The notes: generated by a model not told the origin, from the sequence alone. A stretch of DNA of 64,000 nucleotides from Dermacentor variabilis (GCF_050947875.1 NW_027460335.1:7827928-7891927); one strand, 5' to 3'. Counted from the stretch's first letter, positions 10,286 to 22,130 are shown. Numbers and translations are program-made.

Positions 10286-10730
10286 TTAACGCGATAGCGT
10301 TAAGGAGCTCGTGTCGCAGAAAAGCCGGTGTCGTCGGCGTCGGTGTCGGCGTCCGCGGCGTTGGCCGTGAGCGATAAATCACGGCAGGCACTTCATAAAT
10401 AAAAAGCAACTTCCAAGATGGGCTGGGTGGGAATCGAACCAGGGTCTCCGGAGTGTGAGACGGAGACGTTACCACTGAGCCACGAGTTCGATGCTTCAAA
10501 ACGGTACAAAAGCGCCTCTAGTGAACGCGGTGTTACCTTAGAAGGCTCAGGCGTGCGTCGCTTGCTGAGGCGCGCATTTCGTTGTCGCGCCGAACGCTGC
10601 GTTGCTTGACGCTCACCGCGTCCGATGCGGGGCGCGTTGTCGCTGCACCGTAGCCCAATACCCCTTGGCGGGTCGACGGGAACGCTGTCGCGTTCCACTC
10701 TTGAAGGCGAAGCTTAAGCATCCTCCAATT
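10286..10730 (-). mobile_element. Composite unit with tRNA-like core, copy 1
   Basis: A roughly 445-bp unit inserted where copy II has only a T-rich stretch (39440-39470). One end is the palindrome TTAACGCGATAGCGTTAA (10286-10303), the other ends CTTAAGCATCCTCC. Its middle (10417-10490, minus strand) contains a pol III A-box-like TGGCTCAGTGG and B-box-like GGTTCGATTCC at tRNA spacing. The acceptor and T stems do not pair, so it is not a working tRNA. This copy lacks most of the small hairpin present in the other three. Probably a tRNA-derived SINE or chimeric element, as also described for ixodid ticks. Confidence 0.8.
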
Positions 10731-11197
10731 TTTTTTTTGATCAAGCGTTTCCTCCGCGGCCGCGTTCGTGCAGCGATTGTAGGCTAGCTAACGTCATGCA
10801 TTACCGAAGTGGAAGCATTTTGTGACTTTGTTCAAAAGCGCCACCGGCTTGCATTTTGCCGGTAGCAACATTGCTCGTTGCGGTTAAATGCGTCTATACA
10901 AAGAATGAATAAAGGACGCAGATAGCGGAAGAAGTGCCCGGATATCACTGTCTGTCGCTTTTATACAACAAAATGACTTATAGTATTCAGTGAGGAGAAG
11001 CAGAGGCAATGCCAAGCCTATTTGTGGGGGGTGTTCGGGATACCTAGGCATGAATAAAATGCCAAGAGCATGGCCATTTTTGCATTGCTTCGACGCTAAA
11101 CATTGGCTTGAAGCCAGTGTCACACCATTTATTTTTTCATTCGCTAATCTGTTTTGTTTAGATCAAGTATGATTTAGTACATGTGCTGCACGTTATA
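10731..11197 (+). repeat. Long repeat copy I, third segment
   Basis: Colinear with about 39465-39850, with the landmark phrase GTTCGGGATACCTAGGC (about 11034-11051) shared with 39750 and, more diverged, with 19050 and 45180. No gene. Confidence 0.85.
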
Positions 11198-11400
11198 TTA
11201 ACGCGATAGCGTTAAGGAGCTCGTGTCGCAGAAAAGCCGGTGTCGTCGGTGTCGGTGTCGGCGTCCGTGGCGTTGGCCGTGAGCGATAAATCACGGCAGG
11301 CACTTCATAAATAAAAAGCAACTTCCAAGATGGGCTGGGTGGGAATCGAAGCAGGGTCTCCGGAGTGTGAGACGGAGACGTCACCACTGAGCCACGAGTT

Positions 11401-12710
11401 TTTTTTTCTTTATTTCCAGACATTCAACAAATACATCAATACATAATGCTCCCACCATCTGACAATATTCACTTTCCCACCGCTGCGCTTGAAGCTTGTG
11501 GTTGAGATTACAAAACTTTCATTTTGGCAAGGGCATCCATCAATGACAACAGATCATCGTCATACGCTAACTTCTGAAAAACTTCCCGCAGTTTACTGAT
11601 ATTCTCAGCAAAATACGAGTTTACTGTTCTCACATTTATATCACAATTCCTTACAGCCATGCGGTTTCTCCAGATACTGTGAAGGCCGAGAAGAAAGAAC
11701 ATCTCATAAGGTATACTGTCTTGCACTGTGGATAGGTAACGGATACCATGCGCTGTTAACGGCAATTCTTTTTTAATAGTTCTTTGCATAATATCCCAAA
11801 AGAAGACCGCACTCCAACAGTCCAGAAAAACGTGTTCTATAGTTTCTGGTTTCTTGCAAATCAAACAGTTAGTCCCCCATGGTAAATAGTCCCCTCTTTC
11901 TTCTAGCCATGTTTTTACAGGCAAGGTATTAGTATGTAGTTTAAAAAAGAATGTTTTCACTCCCCCTGGTACAATCATTCGTTTCACACGTTTTAGGACA
12001 TCTTTCCCTTGGCCTTCGCGGTACATTAATCGATATAATGGTTCTGGGAACATAATATCTATTAAATCCGAGCTTATCCGCTTACGACTGACTGCAGCCA
12101 AATATTCTATGGAAAAGTGGTGGTTTAAAAATCTAAATGCTACGACCACCTCACGTAAAAATTTACTCGTTGCGTAACACTCACCCTCCCTCATCGAGAC
12201 AACAAAGTTAGGTAAGACATTGCTCAATCGGACTTGAATAACTGTTCGTAAGAAAGGATTTGTCGTGTCTCGTAAGAACAAAAATCTAGAAATCAGTTGC
12301 TTTAAGTATAAATTTGGTAATGACAAGCCCCCCTGACCCAACTTTCGAAACAAGTTGTTCCTGCTTGTTCTTTCATATTCAGACTGCCACACAAAAACAG
12401 CAAATACTCTATGGAATTTCTTGAGGTTGAATCGGGAACAACTAAGGACTTGCATGAGATACCACAGCTTGCTCACCAAGAAGATTCTGCAGATAGCCGC
12501 ACGTGCAAACATAGAGAGGTCACGTCCGGGCCACTTATCAGTTTGAGCTTTTAATTCCTGCACTTTGCCATTCCATAAGTCTTTAGTGTCTCGATGTGTG
12601 CCTAGTGGTACACCAAGATAAATCCCAGGCGTGAGCTTCCACTGCATACCTTCAAAAACACGCGGCGTTGTTTGCCACCGGCCGTGCCACAAGCCGACAC
12701 ACTTATTTAG
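11401..12710 (-). mobile_element. 5'-truncated L1/Tx1-like LINE, 1.3 kb
   Basis: Bounded by a 14-bp duplication (11387-11400 and 12711-12724). On the minus strand it ends in AATAAA followed by poly(A), seen as a T run at about 11399-11408 and TTTATT just inside. Poly(A) tails and the zinc-binding C-terminal domain fit the L1/Tx1 group, unlike the RNase H-bearing LINEs elsewhere in the window. The interior is one uninterrupted frame. Confidence 0.9.
11508..12710 (-). pseudogene. C-terminal part of L1/Tx1-like reverse transcriptase (5'-truncated)
   Basis: About 400 codons remain open and end at a stop at 11508, but the N-terminal endonuclease and catalytic polymerase core are missing because of 5' truncation. 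The first segment contains IYLGVPLGTHR, then a long helical thumb region (DLSMFARAAICRIFLVSKLW) and LGQGGLSLPNL. Near the C-terminus is a zinc-ribbon-like block, CLICKKPETIEHVFLDC (Cys-x2-Cys ... His-x4-Cys), of the zf-RVT kind. An open frame of this length implies a fairly young insertion. It has no start codon of its own: the upstream codons belong to the host unit. Confidence 0.85.
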
Positions 12711-12991
12711 CTGAGCCACGAGTTCGATGCTTCGAAGCGGTACAAAAGCGCCTCTAGTGAACGCGGTGTTGCCTTAGAAACGAGCTGTTTCTAAGGCTCA
12801 GGCGTGCGTCGCTTGCTCAGGCGCACATTTCGTTGTCGCGCCGAACGCTGCGTTGCTCGACGCTCACCGCGTCCGATGCGGGGCGCGTTGTCGCTGCGCC
12901 GTAGCCCATTGTCTTACACCCCTTGGCGGGTCGACGGGAACGCTCTCGCGCTCCACTCTTGAAGGCGAAGCTTAAGCGTCCTCCAATTTTT

Positions 12992-15900
12992 GTACTTTTC
13001 GTTCATACCACAGTTGTAAGCGTGCCTACGGGTGAACGAATTTCCTTGTCAGCTACAATATTGATGTTCTATACAAGACTATCACAAGCAGATGTACAGG
13101 CTCCTTCATCAAACGTACTTCCACGTAATGCTACTACTACGCCTTTCCATATGTTTATTATTTGTACGTGGGCAACAAATGCGAACGAAGTCATATAAAC
13201 ACAGTTACCACTGGTACGGTTTTTTTTCCCTCCGCTGGCGACGTCACAGTGTGTACACTTCACAGAAACCTTGAACACCCACGGGATCCCCTATACGAGG
13301 CTTCAGGATGGTGTGCCCGCATAGGAAAGGTGCTTTCATCCACAAAAGCTGCATTCACATTCATCACCGATACACTAGGTCACCGACTTCTCCTGTGCAC
13401 ACATTCATCTCAGCCTAGATGACTCACCCTAGTATCGACTATCCACGTTCTTCGAGTCTCACTGCACACTTCCGGCTGTGTGACAGCGCCTGTTGCACAT
13501 CATCGCGTCATGGTCTGCACAAGGGTTGCCACGTCAGCTCGGGCTGCGGATCGCTTAGGATATCAGGAGGAAGTCCACATCCCGACTTCCCGACATCCCT
13601 GCCTTTCCGCCTTCACTTCTCTCTCTCTCCCGAGATCCCGAGCTGGAGAAATTACTTGTTTATTTCAGTCAAATGTAGCACTCATTAATAAGTGAAAGTG
13701 GATGAAGAAAAGATATGGTTTATCTTTCTTTCATAGAAATCGGTTGAACACGAAAGTGAAGCGTCTCTTCGTAGAAGCTCTTGCATGTTTGCTTCGTGAG
13801 CTTATGATCAGCTGCAGTGAAAGGAGGAGCCTTCGCGGGCCGGTGTCCGTGTTAAAGGAGAGCTGCCTTGTCTCTTCGGCGAAGGCATGTGCATTTTGGT
13901 ACGGCTCCGCAGTGTCTTGGGCAGCCCGTTGAGCCACGACGCACTCAGCTTCAGGAATGCTAGTGCCAGAGTTCGCAGCGTGCGCGGCAAACACGCGAAG
14001 GCGTTCTGCTTCCCGCTGGCGTGTCTCTCGCCGGACCAAAGCGAGATTTTCCCGTTGACGTAATTGCTTTCTGTGCCGCTTAGCGCAGCAGTTTTGTTAG
14101 GTAATGCCATCGCAATGCAGAAACAGCTGGCGGCGTTCAAGCACTTCTGATGCTTGTTGAACTGCGGCGTGCCTCATAATTACAATGTGGTTTCGTCGCG
14201 TAATATTCCATAATTTTAACGTTTCTACCGATCATAAAGTGGCGCGCCCCTCTCGGTTCCCTGCAACACCACCATTCGGATGGCACTCGCCTCCGCGCAT
14301 GCGCGGCAGCGGCGCCCGGAGGCGAAGATTCAGAAAAATAAGAAACCAACAGTTGCTGGGAGCGCGACAAGCAGTCCAGGATTTCTGAATGCTGTCGCGC
14401 TCCCCCCCTAAGGGTGAAGCGTCCTCCAAATTTTTTTACGCGTTTGCTCCGACGTCACATCCTCTACAGGAAGTTCATCCTGGATGCGGCATAAAACACT
14501 TTCGCGTTAAGAACAATTGCCCGACGGTTTGGTGCGAACCAATGTCTCGTCACTACTCCTGCAATCCTCTTTTGAATTTAACTACCGCGGCGTCGCTTTT
14601 CCCGTCCTCTTCCTTGGTATTTATACGTATATGTCTACTAGAGTTAACCCTGGGAGTGTTAGCCAGCACCATCTCTCACATCCTTAGTGCGGATGTCGAA
14701 CATGCTTCCCGCTGCGAGCGTCACTTAGTAGGTGAACTTGGTTGGGTGACAGACTGGACCTTGGCGTGCTACTGGAACGCTGAAAAACGCATCTCAGAAA
14801 TAGCAGCCTAAAGGTTTGCAACTGGAGCAAGAATTATTTGCATCCTCCCCCATCCATTCAATTCATCCGATTCACGTACCTGGTCTATTCATGTAAAAGC
14901 TGGAAAGTGCAGCCTGCCCGTCTCGACGACTGCACAAGCATCACCAGATGCCGTTCGCCTCTGCACATCGTGAACTATTCTTTAGAAAAACATAGCTAGA
15001 ACAATAGGCACAATAATACCAAGAGCTTGGTGGCGCAACCCACCGCTTCTTTTGAAGAAGACACTCACAGCACCCGTCATTTCATCCATCTGCGCCGTCG
15101 CCGGCCGTACGGGTGAAAGCAAGAGAACAAAAAGAAGAACCAGAAAGCTCGCCTTCGAGCATCACTGGGGGCGGTGGCCGGCATTGCATAATATTATCTA
15201 TAAATCCTGAATGGGGCCTTCCGTGTCACCATCTCCGGAAATTCAATGAACACATACTCACGTTTAGACTAGTAATGCCCTCCTCGCACAATGCTTGGCT
15301 GTCTACATTTAGATAACAAGTCGGTGGATCTGCTGATTTTTTTATTATCCGCTCTTCCACTCGTACAGGGTAACGCTTTAAGAAACTTTGCTGCATTAGG
15401 CGTCGCATAAACAAAATTTATAAGATATGACCGCACGCACTTCCCAGCTAATAAATAGAAATATATTACGCCGCGTGTTTGTTGCCGAAACTCTCTGTGT
15501 GCCACCCATGGGACTGTGGCGGGAAGGCGCGCTTCTGCAAGGTCAAACACGTGGTGTCTTTCCATTCAACACATTTCAGGACCCTCTCTCAGTGTTAAAC
15601 TTAGGCCCCGGAAAGATTCCGGTTTTGCTCACAGACGTAGCCGGTTAGCCGTGGCGAACAAGATAGATACTGGCGGCGATATCGAGTAGCTGGAGTGCGT
15701 TAATATCTATGTCCTCAGATTGCCAATACTTCAGCGTGTCGACACACTGAAGAAAACGAGAATTTTGTGTGTCAAGGTTGTCTTAAGTTATGCGCAAAAT
15801 TTTATTCATTAGTCTTGAGGCCCAATGCACATGTCTTTTTCCCCGAAACTGAAAAATAGGCTTACCGTACAGCTAAACAACTTAGAAATGCCCTTTCTAT

Positions 15901-16369
15901 TCTGGGGCATCCGAGTGATAAGGCCCGTGACCGAAAGTTTCTTGAGGCCAAACTGTCGCTTCTGTTATTGCTCCAGCGAAACCGTCTTACAACCCTGTCA
16001 CACGAGTGCTCGAAAGCCTTTCGAGCAAAACGGCTTCTCACGAAAAAGGGTTTCGCCGGCAGACACACGACAGGGACCGATCTCCTTTTCAGAAGCGGCC
16101 TTTTCTGGAAACGGTGTTCGTCGATCTTTTTAAGACCGGCATGGTGTGGCCTCGAAGCTGGTGCGCGCCAACAATTATCATATTTATTTATTTTATTTTT
16201 TGTTTTTATGTTCACATACTTGAGCTATCGCAGGAGTGGATTTGTACATTGCATATAGCAAAATATTCTTCTCCACAATTCAACTTCAATACCTCAAGAA
16301 ACATAACTTTAAAATAAAAGATACAAACAGTATAATAAACACAGCATGAATGAAGTTACTTTATACAAA
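12992..16369 (+). repeat. Long repeat copy I, fourth segment
   Basis: Colinear with about 39830-43310 once the two SINEs of copy II are removed. It includes the shared blocks at 13080 (ATCACAAGCAGATGTACAGG), 13419 (GACTCACCCTAGTATCGAC), 14420 (GCGTCCTCCAAATTTTTTTA) and 15000-15180. Positions about 15815-16345 have no counterpart in copy II, so they were inserted here or deleted there. Their AT-rich second half resembles LINE 3' UTR sequence. One candidate coding region is listed at 13731-14095. Confidence 0.85.
13731..14095 (-). CDS. Arg/Glu-rich ORF carried by the long repeat (copy I)
   Basis: An open frame of about 121 codons on the minus strand, running from a stop at about 14096 to one at 13731. 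Its start is basic and glutamate-rich: KQLRQRENLALVRRETRQ, then REAERLRVFAAHAANSG, then IPEAECVVAQRAAQ. The R-E-x-x-x-R-R-E-T-x-Q-R-E-A-E pattern recalls the tandem Arg/Glu repeats common in transposon-linked tick proteins, though I cannot name the family. The same frame is recognisable at 41034-41330 (broken by a small deletion, the C-terminus resuming at 40957) and, more diverged, near 46500-46725 and 20614-20760. No ATG precedes the conserved part, so this may be an internal exon or a remnant. Confidence 0.4.
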
Positions 16370-17176
16370 GAGAGAGAGCAAATGATAAAGGAAAGTATAT
16401 GGAGGTTAACCAGGACTGAGCCCGGTTGGCTGCCCTACACTGGGGAAAGGGAAAAGGGGACGGAAAGATTAAAAGATGAAAAGAAAGTCTACTGGTTATA
16501 TCGTTCGGTCACTCAGTCCAGATCACAGACGCTGATTCAATCCAGTAGCCTTCAAATATCGCAGCAGAGCTTTTGTGGCCTTTTGTAGCTGCGATATGCG
16601 AGGCCATGGTCCCAAGATCTTCTTCAAGGTGAACGGTGTTCCATCTAGCTGATTGAGAGCTGTGCAGATATCATGTCTTTCGTTTTGAAAAGATGGGCAG
16701 TAGCACAGTAGATGTTCTATAGTTTCCTCGGCACCGCAGGCATTACAGTCGGCGCTATCAGACATTCCAATCAAAAACGTATATGCATTGGTGAATGCGA
16801 CGCCCAAGCGTAAACGGCACAGCATTGTTTCCTCATTTCGCAGAAGCCCTGGTAACAGCCGCAGTTGCATAGAGGGGTCGAGGGAATGCAATCGTTCTTG
16901 GGTGAATTCAGGTGTGTGCCACTTCTCTAATGTCATACGGTGTGCTACCTGTCTTAGGTGTTGGGCTGCGTCGGTCCGCGATAAAGGTACAGAAACAAGG
17001 GTTGCTCCTTCGTGTGCTTTCCTAGCAGCTTCGTCAGCGAGGTCGTTGCCGGAGATACCGCAATGGCCAGGCAGCCACTGAAACACGACGTCGTGTCCTT
17101 TCGCTATCATACGATGCATTTCTCGTATCTCCGACACTAGTTGTTCACACGACCCGCGACGAAGAGATGACAGAAG
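16370..17176 (-). mobile_element. 5'-truncated RNase H-type LINE, 0.8 kb
   Basis: Copy II reads straight through at about 43315 (TATACAAAAATTCC), whereas copy I is split here. A short direct duplication, ACAAA, flanks it (16365-16369 and 17177-17181). The minus-strand 3' end is a CTCTCTC tail. It contains only the C-terminal part of the LINE polyprotein. Confidence 0.78.
16523..17137 (-). pseudogene. LINE RNase H C-terminal fragment
   Basis: A 204-codon open piece holding the end of an RNase H domain and the C-terminal region. FQWLPGHCGISGNDLADEAA corresponds to the conserved His and final catalytic Asp. It is followed by a zinc-knuckle-like block, CNACGAEETIEHLLCYC (Cys-x2-Cys ... His-x4-Cys), and the natural stop after KATGLNQRL. 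The polymerase and endonuclease parts are missing through 5' truncation. Confidence 0.85.
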
Positions 17177-20100
17177 ACAAAAATTGCTCTAAAGGCAGTG
17201 ACCTAGTTTCACGTGGCATTAAGTTCCATTTTTCATTTTTATTAGGAAAGAAGCTATACTTATAGAAAGCTATACTGCATAAAAGAAAATAAGTAAACAC
17301 ACATTATGCTGTCACCGAGGCTCAGTATAAAAATAATCATAGGTCTCGCCGAAGATGTAGTAAACACAGTAATGCTAGTTTTATTCTGTACTCTTGTAAG
17401 CAGCTCGAACGGGTAGGAGATGTCACGTGACCACCTTACAGACGCGCGCCGCACGGACGAGACATCGACGTTTTGTAATATGGCGCAGTAAACTTCTTTT
17501 GAAAACTTGTAACACATCAAATTTTTACCTTATATTTCAAGATACATCAGTTTCTTTTCGTCGATCTTGTTTCGTACTCTACTAAAACGCTTTGGGTAGC
17601 CTGTCCTGAAGGAAGCGATGATCGTCGATGCGACGTGTCAGCGGCACAACACCATTTCATTAAAAACTATTTCGACTTGGTGAAGGCTACCTTACGTCAA
17701 AGAGTTTTGCGTGTTCGCGTGGCACAGGTATGTATCCCTGCTAGAGAGATGCCTTCGCCATTGAAGTATGCGGCGCGTCAATTTTGATGCACCATTTTGC
17801 CTCGTTGGCTCATCAAATCACCGCGTACATTAGTTCCATTAGTGTGTCAGATTTCCACACTTTCTTTTTATTGCGATAGTAACTATAAGGACACTCAAGT
17901 CGTATTTCTGCCGTCGGAATCGCCGTGAGGTTCCGTATGAGTGAGAGCGTATGAAGGTGAGCCGGCGAACGCGGTTCAATCTCGCGCGCGGGAGCGAGAA
18001 ATGTGTCCCCGATGCGTGCCCTCTCATGTGGCTCGCGAGGCAGGGGTTCAGGCGAGCGATAGGGTCGCTATTTTGTGGCAGCTGCTAAGGGAGCCTCGAT
18101 GGCCTCCTCGCCCGCCGTTCAGTAGAGAGTGGAGACAAGCGCGGCGTCTACCACTGTTTTGGCCACGCAAATCGCGGTCGCCGTAGTAGAAGCCGTTGGC
18201 AGGCGCTGTAGACAGACGTTGAAGGCGCTTTTGTGCCATGAAAACGATCTGCTTTGTTTGCAGAGTGCGCGTAGTGCCGGTAGCTTCGTATGGGCTGTGC
18301 CTTCGACGTTTTGTTGACGTTGTAGCGACATATGAACGGAGGTCCATTGGCTCACGGCTGTTTTCGTGATTCCTAAGTCCAGCATTTTAAGACAGTTTCC
18401 GCTGTCATCGAGCGGGATGTGTTCATGTTTACCTGTGCGCGCGTACGTGACACCGTGCTGGTTAATTTAGACAAGCACGTTGACGTGCTAGTTGGTTTGA
18501 ACCCCTGATAGAATGTGTAACCATGACTGAAAAAAGGACGTAGAAAGAAGCTGACAGAAAGACAGTGCTGTCTTTGTCTGTCGGTTTCTTTCCACGTCCT
18601 CGTTGAGTCATGGTTAAACATTCTATCATCGGTAAATTAGTTAGTAAGCGAAGGCTTACAAATTTCTACGACCGACAAAACTACTATCCTTACTTTGTGC
18701 AGCTATCTAGTATTTTGTTATCGCAAGCAGTGCTTCGCCTTTCAGGCGGAATTACAATTATATTGATGAAATTCCTCCTGTATAATGTTCATGCAGAATG
18801 GTAGTTATGCCAGCGCATTACCAAATTAGAAGCACCTTGCGTTGTTATACCGCAGAAACAGCTTGCATTTTGCGGCGGAAATATTGTTCCTTGCTATGAT
18901 ATGCCCAGCATGCAAAGAATGAATTAAAGAACGAAGAAAGCGTAGGAAGTCACTTGATATGGTTATACTCACGCTTTCATATACCGAATGACTTTTAGCA
19001 TCGACAAAGTGGAAGCTGAGAAAATCCCAGGACCACTGTGATGGGTGTTCAGGATACCTACAGTGAACAAATGCTAGTAGGTTGGCTCCATTGGCGGAAG
19101 TGCGGTGATGCTGCCTGGTTAGATAAAGCATACGAGTCTGTCACTAACCTCCGTATTTAGAAACACGCCTTAACTAGATGCCTATGCTTGACTTGCTCCA
19201 TATGACGCCTGTCGTGAACGCACCAAAAGGAACGCAGTGAGCGTCGTGGGCGCATTCGCATGAGGCGTCATTTATATCAAGTCAAGCATTAGCTTCAAGT
19301 TAAGATGCATTTCTGAAAACGGGGGTAAGAGATGGAGAGGCTAATCTATGCAAAGTTGGTTCACAAAACGCTACGAATACGCGTTCCCGTATGTGTATTA
19401 TTTGTACGTGCGCAACATATGCGAACTAACTCATATACACAAAAATATCATCGCTGTTTCTGCCACACGCTGACGACGTGGCAGGGTGTACACGACACAC
19501 AGACCACAGGGGGTGTTCTGGATACCTGGCAGTGAACAATTGCCTTGAGGATGGCTGAATTCGCAATGTGTTACTTGCATACGTTAGTTTCCTGTACGAT
19601 TGGTGTAGTTTACGTTGCTATCACAAGTAAATAGGCAGGCTCCTCAACAAAAATTAGGTCCAAGAAACGCTGCTACTGCGCTATCCCGTATGTTTATCGT
19701 TTGTTCGTGTGCAATACCGGCGAAGGAACTTATGTACACACGGTTAGCATCGGTGTGTCTTTTTCTACCCGTTAACGACATCACAGTGTGTACACTACAT
19801 GGAGACATAGAACTGCCATAGGATGCCTTATACGAGGCCTCAGGATGGTGTTCCGGTATAGTAGAGGCACTTCGGATGCGCTGGCTACATTCACGCTCAT
19901 CACTGATACGCTAATTCACCGACTTGCATACAGGTATTCATCGGGACTTAAATGACTCACTCTAGTACCGACGATTCACGCACTTCGAGTCCAACTCGGC
20001 ACTTCTGGCTCTGCGACAGCATGTGTTGCACGTCATCACATCATGGTTTGCACAAGGGTTGCTACGTCAGCATGGGTTTACCGCATCGCCTACCACATCA

Positions 20101-20930
20101 ACACAGCGCCTATGCGCTGAGTCCTACCCGCCGCACCAGTGAAAAGTGAAGAAAGAATTGAGGAAAGCTGGTGTAGCTGAATTTTATGTAACTTATGCAT
20201 TTCAAGCGCTTCGAATGGAAAAAAATTCAGAGTAAAGGAGAACAGAAGTGGTAGGAGCCTGGTTTTTCAACTGATTTCATGCCAAGCGGTCGCAGAAGAA
20301 AGACCTCGAATCATGGCGCATTCGTGAAACCGCTCGTCAAACGTGTAAAAGCAGAAAGCCAACCCACACTGACAACAAGGAAAGTGTAGGGGAAAACCGC
20401 TTGCTTATTTTGAGTCAATGTAGCAATTATATCTAAATGAAATTAGACGAAAAAAGGATATGGTTTATAATTTATTCACTGGAATCAGTAGAACACGAAA
20501 GTAAGTTTGCATATTCGCTTCGTGAACTTGGCCCGCTGCAGCTAAAGGCGCAGTATTTGCGAGATAGCGTCGATGCTACAGGATTGCTTGACGCACGGCG
20601 TCCTGCTGCCGAGTCACTTGGGCGAAGGCGCGAGCATTGTGCTACGAGTGTCTGCGGCAGCCAGTTGAGTTGCGACGCGCTGAGCTTCACGAATACGAGT
20701 GCCAGAGTCTACAGCCTGCACTACAAGCACGCGGAGTTCTGCTTCTGCTGGCGTGACACACGAGCGCCGGCACGGAATCCTTATACGGCTTTCCCTCAAC
20801 GCGTTTACTAAAGCGTCCGCGATTCGCGTGGCCAACGCCGCTGTGAACGGTGCGGTTGCCTCCTCCTGCGTGCACTCCATACGGAGCGGCGGCCGAGGTA
20901 GACGTCATGGCACCGTAGCACTCGCCGGAG
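17177..20930 (+). repeat. Long repeat copy I, fifth segment (second unit)
   Basis: Colinear with about 43320-46700. It starts a further, more diverged repeat of the earlier unit: the 10170, 11034, 13200 and 13419 landmarks recur near 17765, 19050, 19780 and 19952. A long palindrome sits at 18507-18627. Short frames on both strands are not shared between copies, except the Arg/Glu-rich frame near 20614-20760. Confidence 0.85.
18507..18627. repeat. Long near-perfect palindrome, about 121 bp
   Basis: The left arm begins GATAGAATGTGTAACCATGA and the right arm ends TCATGGTTAAACATTCTATC. Each arm is about 59-60 bp with few mismatches, and the centre is GACAGTGCTGTC. The sequence could form a long hairpin or cruciform. 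Related palindromes are at 26826-26934, 44637-44757 and 47621-47706. Confidence 0.9.
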
Positions 20931-21402
20931 AAAAAAATTGGAGGACGCTTAAGCTTCGCCTTCAAGAATGGAACGCGACAGCGTTCCCGTCGACCCGCCA
21001 AGGGGTGTAAGAGAATGGGCTACGGCGCAGCGACTACGCGCCCCGCATCGGACGCGGTGAGCGTCGAGCCACGCAGCGTTCGGCGCGACAACGAAATATG
21101 CGCCTGAGCAAGCGACGCACGCCTCAGCCTTAGAAACAGCTCGTTTCTAAGGCAACACCGCGTTCACTAGAGGCGCTTTTGTACCGCTTGGAAGCATTGA
21201 ACTCGTGGCTCAGTGGTAACGTCTCCGTCTCACACTCCGGAGACCCTGGTTCGATTCCCACCCAGTCCATCTTGGAAGTTGCTTTTTATTTATGAAGTAC
21301 CTGCCGTGATTTATCGCTCACGGCCAACGCCGCGGACGCCGACACCGACGCCGACGACACCGGCTTTTCTGCGACACGAGCTCCTTAACGCTATCGCGTT
21401 AA
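20931..21402 (+). mobile_element. Composite unit with tRNA-like core, copy 3
   Basis: The same unit as 10286-10730 in the opposite orientation. It begins with a poly-A/GGAGGACGCTTAAGC end and finishes with TTAACGCTATCGCGTTAA (21385-21402). A-box TGGCTCAGTGG (about 21212-21222) and B-box GGTTCGATTCC (about 21248-21258) lie in the tRNA-like core. The internal hairpin is intact near 21130-21155. The unit begins exactly where colinearity with copy II is lost. Confidence 0.85.
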
Positions 21403-22130
21403 AACGCACCTCTTCCCTCCCTGCCTCACTCTCTCTCGGCAGGAGAGGGCACGCATCCGGGCCGCGTTCCTTGCTCACGTATGCGGGTTTGAACCGCGTT
21501 CGCCTACGTTCCCTGGCTCACACTCACACGCTTTCACTCATACACTCACTGCGGCGCCGCCGGCGATTGCGCCGTCGAAGGCGACGGCATAAACGTGGCT
21601 GCAGTGTCCATATAAATGCTATAACAATAAAAGAAAAAAGCTGCAGTGGCTGGGAGTGCAATAAAGCAGTTAGGGACCTCTGAATGCAATTGCGTTCCAC
21701 TCTAAAAGTTGAAGCTTAAGCGGCCTCCAAATATTTTACGCGTTCGCACCGACGACATAGCCGTTGCACGAAGTTAATCGTGGACCGTACAATAAAACAC
21801 TTTCGTGTTAAATGTAACTATTGTGATAATACATAAGAAATTGTGATAATATGCGCCTGTATTAAACGTTGCTGGAGGTTACACATTTATGTTTTATGTT
21901 TTATTACATTTTATGTTTCGTAGGCGCGCAGATATGCCCCTTTAATACAAGTTACTTGAGTACAAGTTATTGGGGTTTTTTTTATTTATAACTGCACAAA
22001 AACACAAATGCAGAAATGGCAGTGACGAATTGCCAGTAGTGCTTGAAGCCGCGTTGCGATTAGCAGGTAGGCGTGCCTGACGAGGAGAGTCGACTTGACA
22101 TACGGTATCAGTAGCTGCGCCGTAGATGTA
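21403..22130. other. Repeat-derived, non-coding
   Basis: No gene. Positions 21420-21600 resemble, in reverse orientation, the unit sequence near 17930-18010. Positions 21715-21810 (GCGGCCTCCAAATATTTTAC onward) resemble 14420-14510. The rest, up to the L1-type remnant, is AT-rich and unassigned. Confidence 0.6.

Larger units (their letters stand above)
11198..12991 (-). mobile_element. Composite unit with tRNA-like core, copy 2, split by a LINE
   Basis: Same unit as 10286-10730, in two parts: 11198-11400 and 12711-12991. The LINE at 11401-12710 entered next to the A-box, duplicating CTGAGCCACGAGTT (11387-11400 and 12711-12724). The right part carries an intact hairpin, CCTTAGAAAC ... GTTTCTAAGG, at about 12772-12797. 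The unit was therefore in place before the LINE inserted. Confidence 0.87.

Noticed and set aside
10417..10490. Functional tRNA genes in the four tRNA-cored units
   Set aside because: A and B boxes are present but acceptor and T stems do not pair and the anticodon arm is irregular, so these are tRNA-derived, not working tRNAs.
21213..21683. 156-codon plus-strand frame starting in the tRNA-like core
   Set aside because: It runs from the tRNA-like region into Arg-rich low-complexity repeat sequence and equivalent frames in other units end early. No protein motif.
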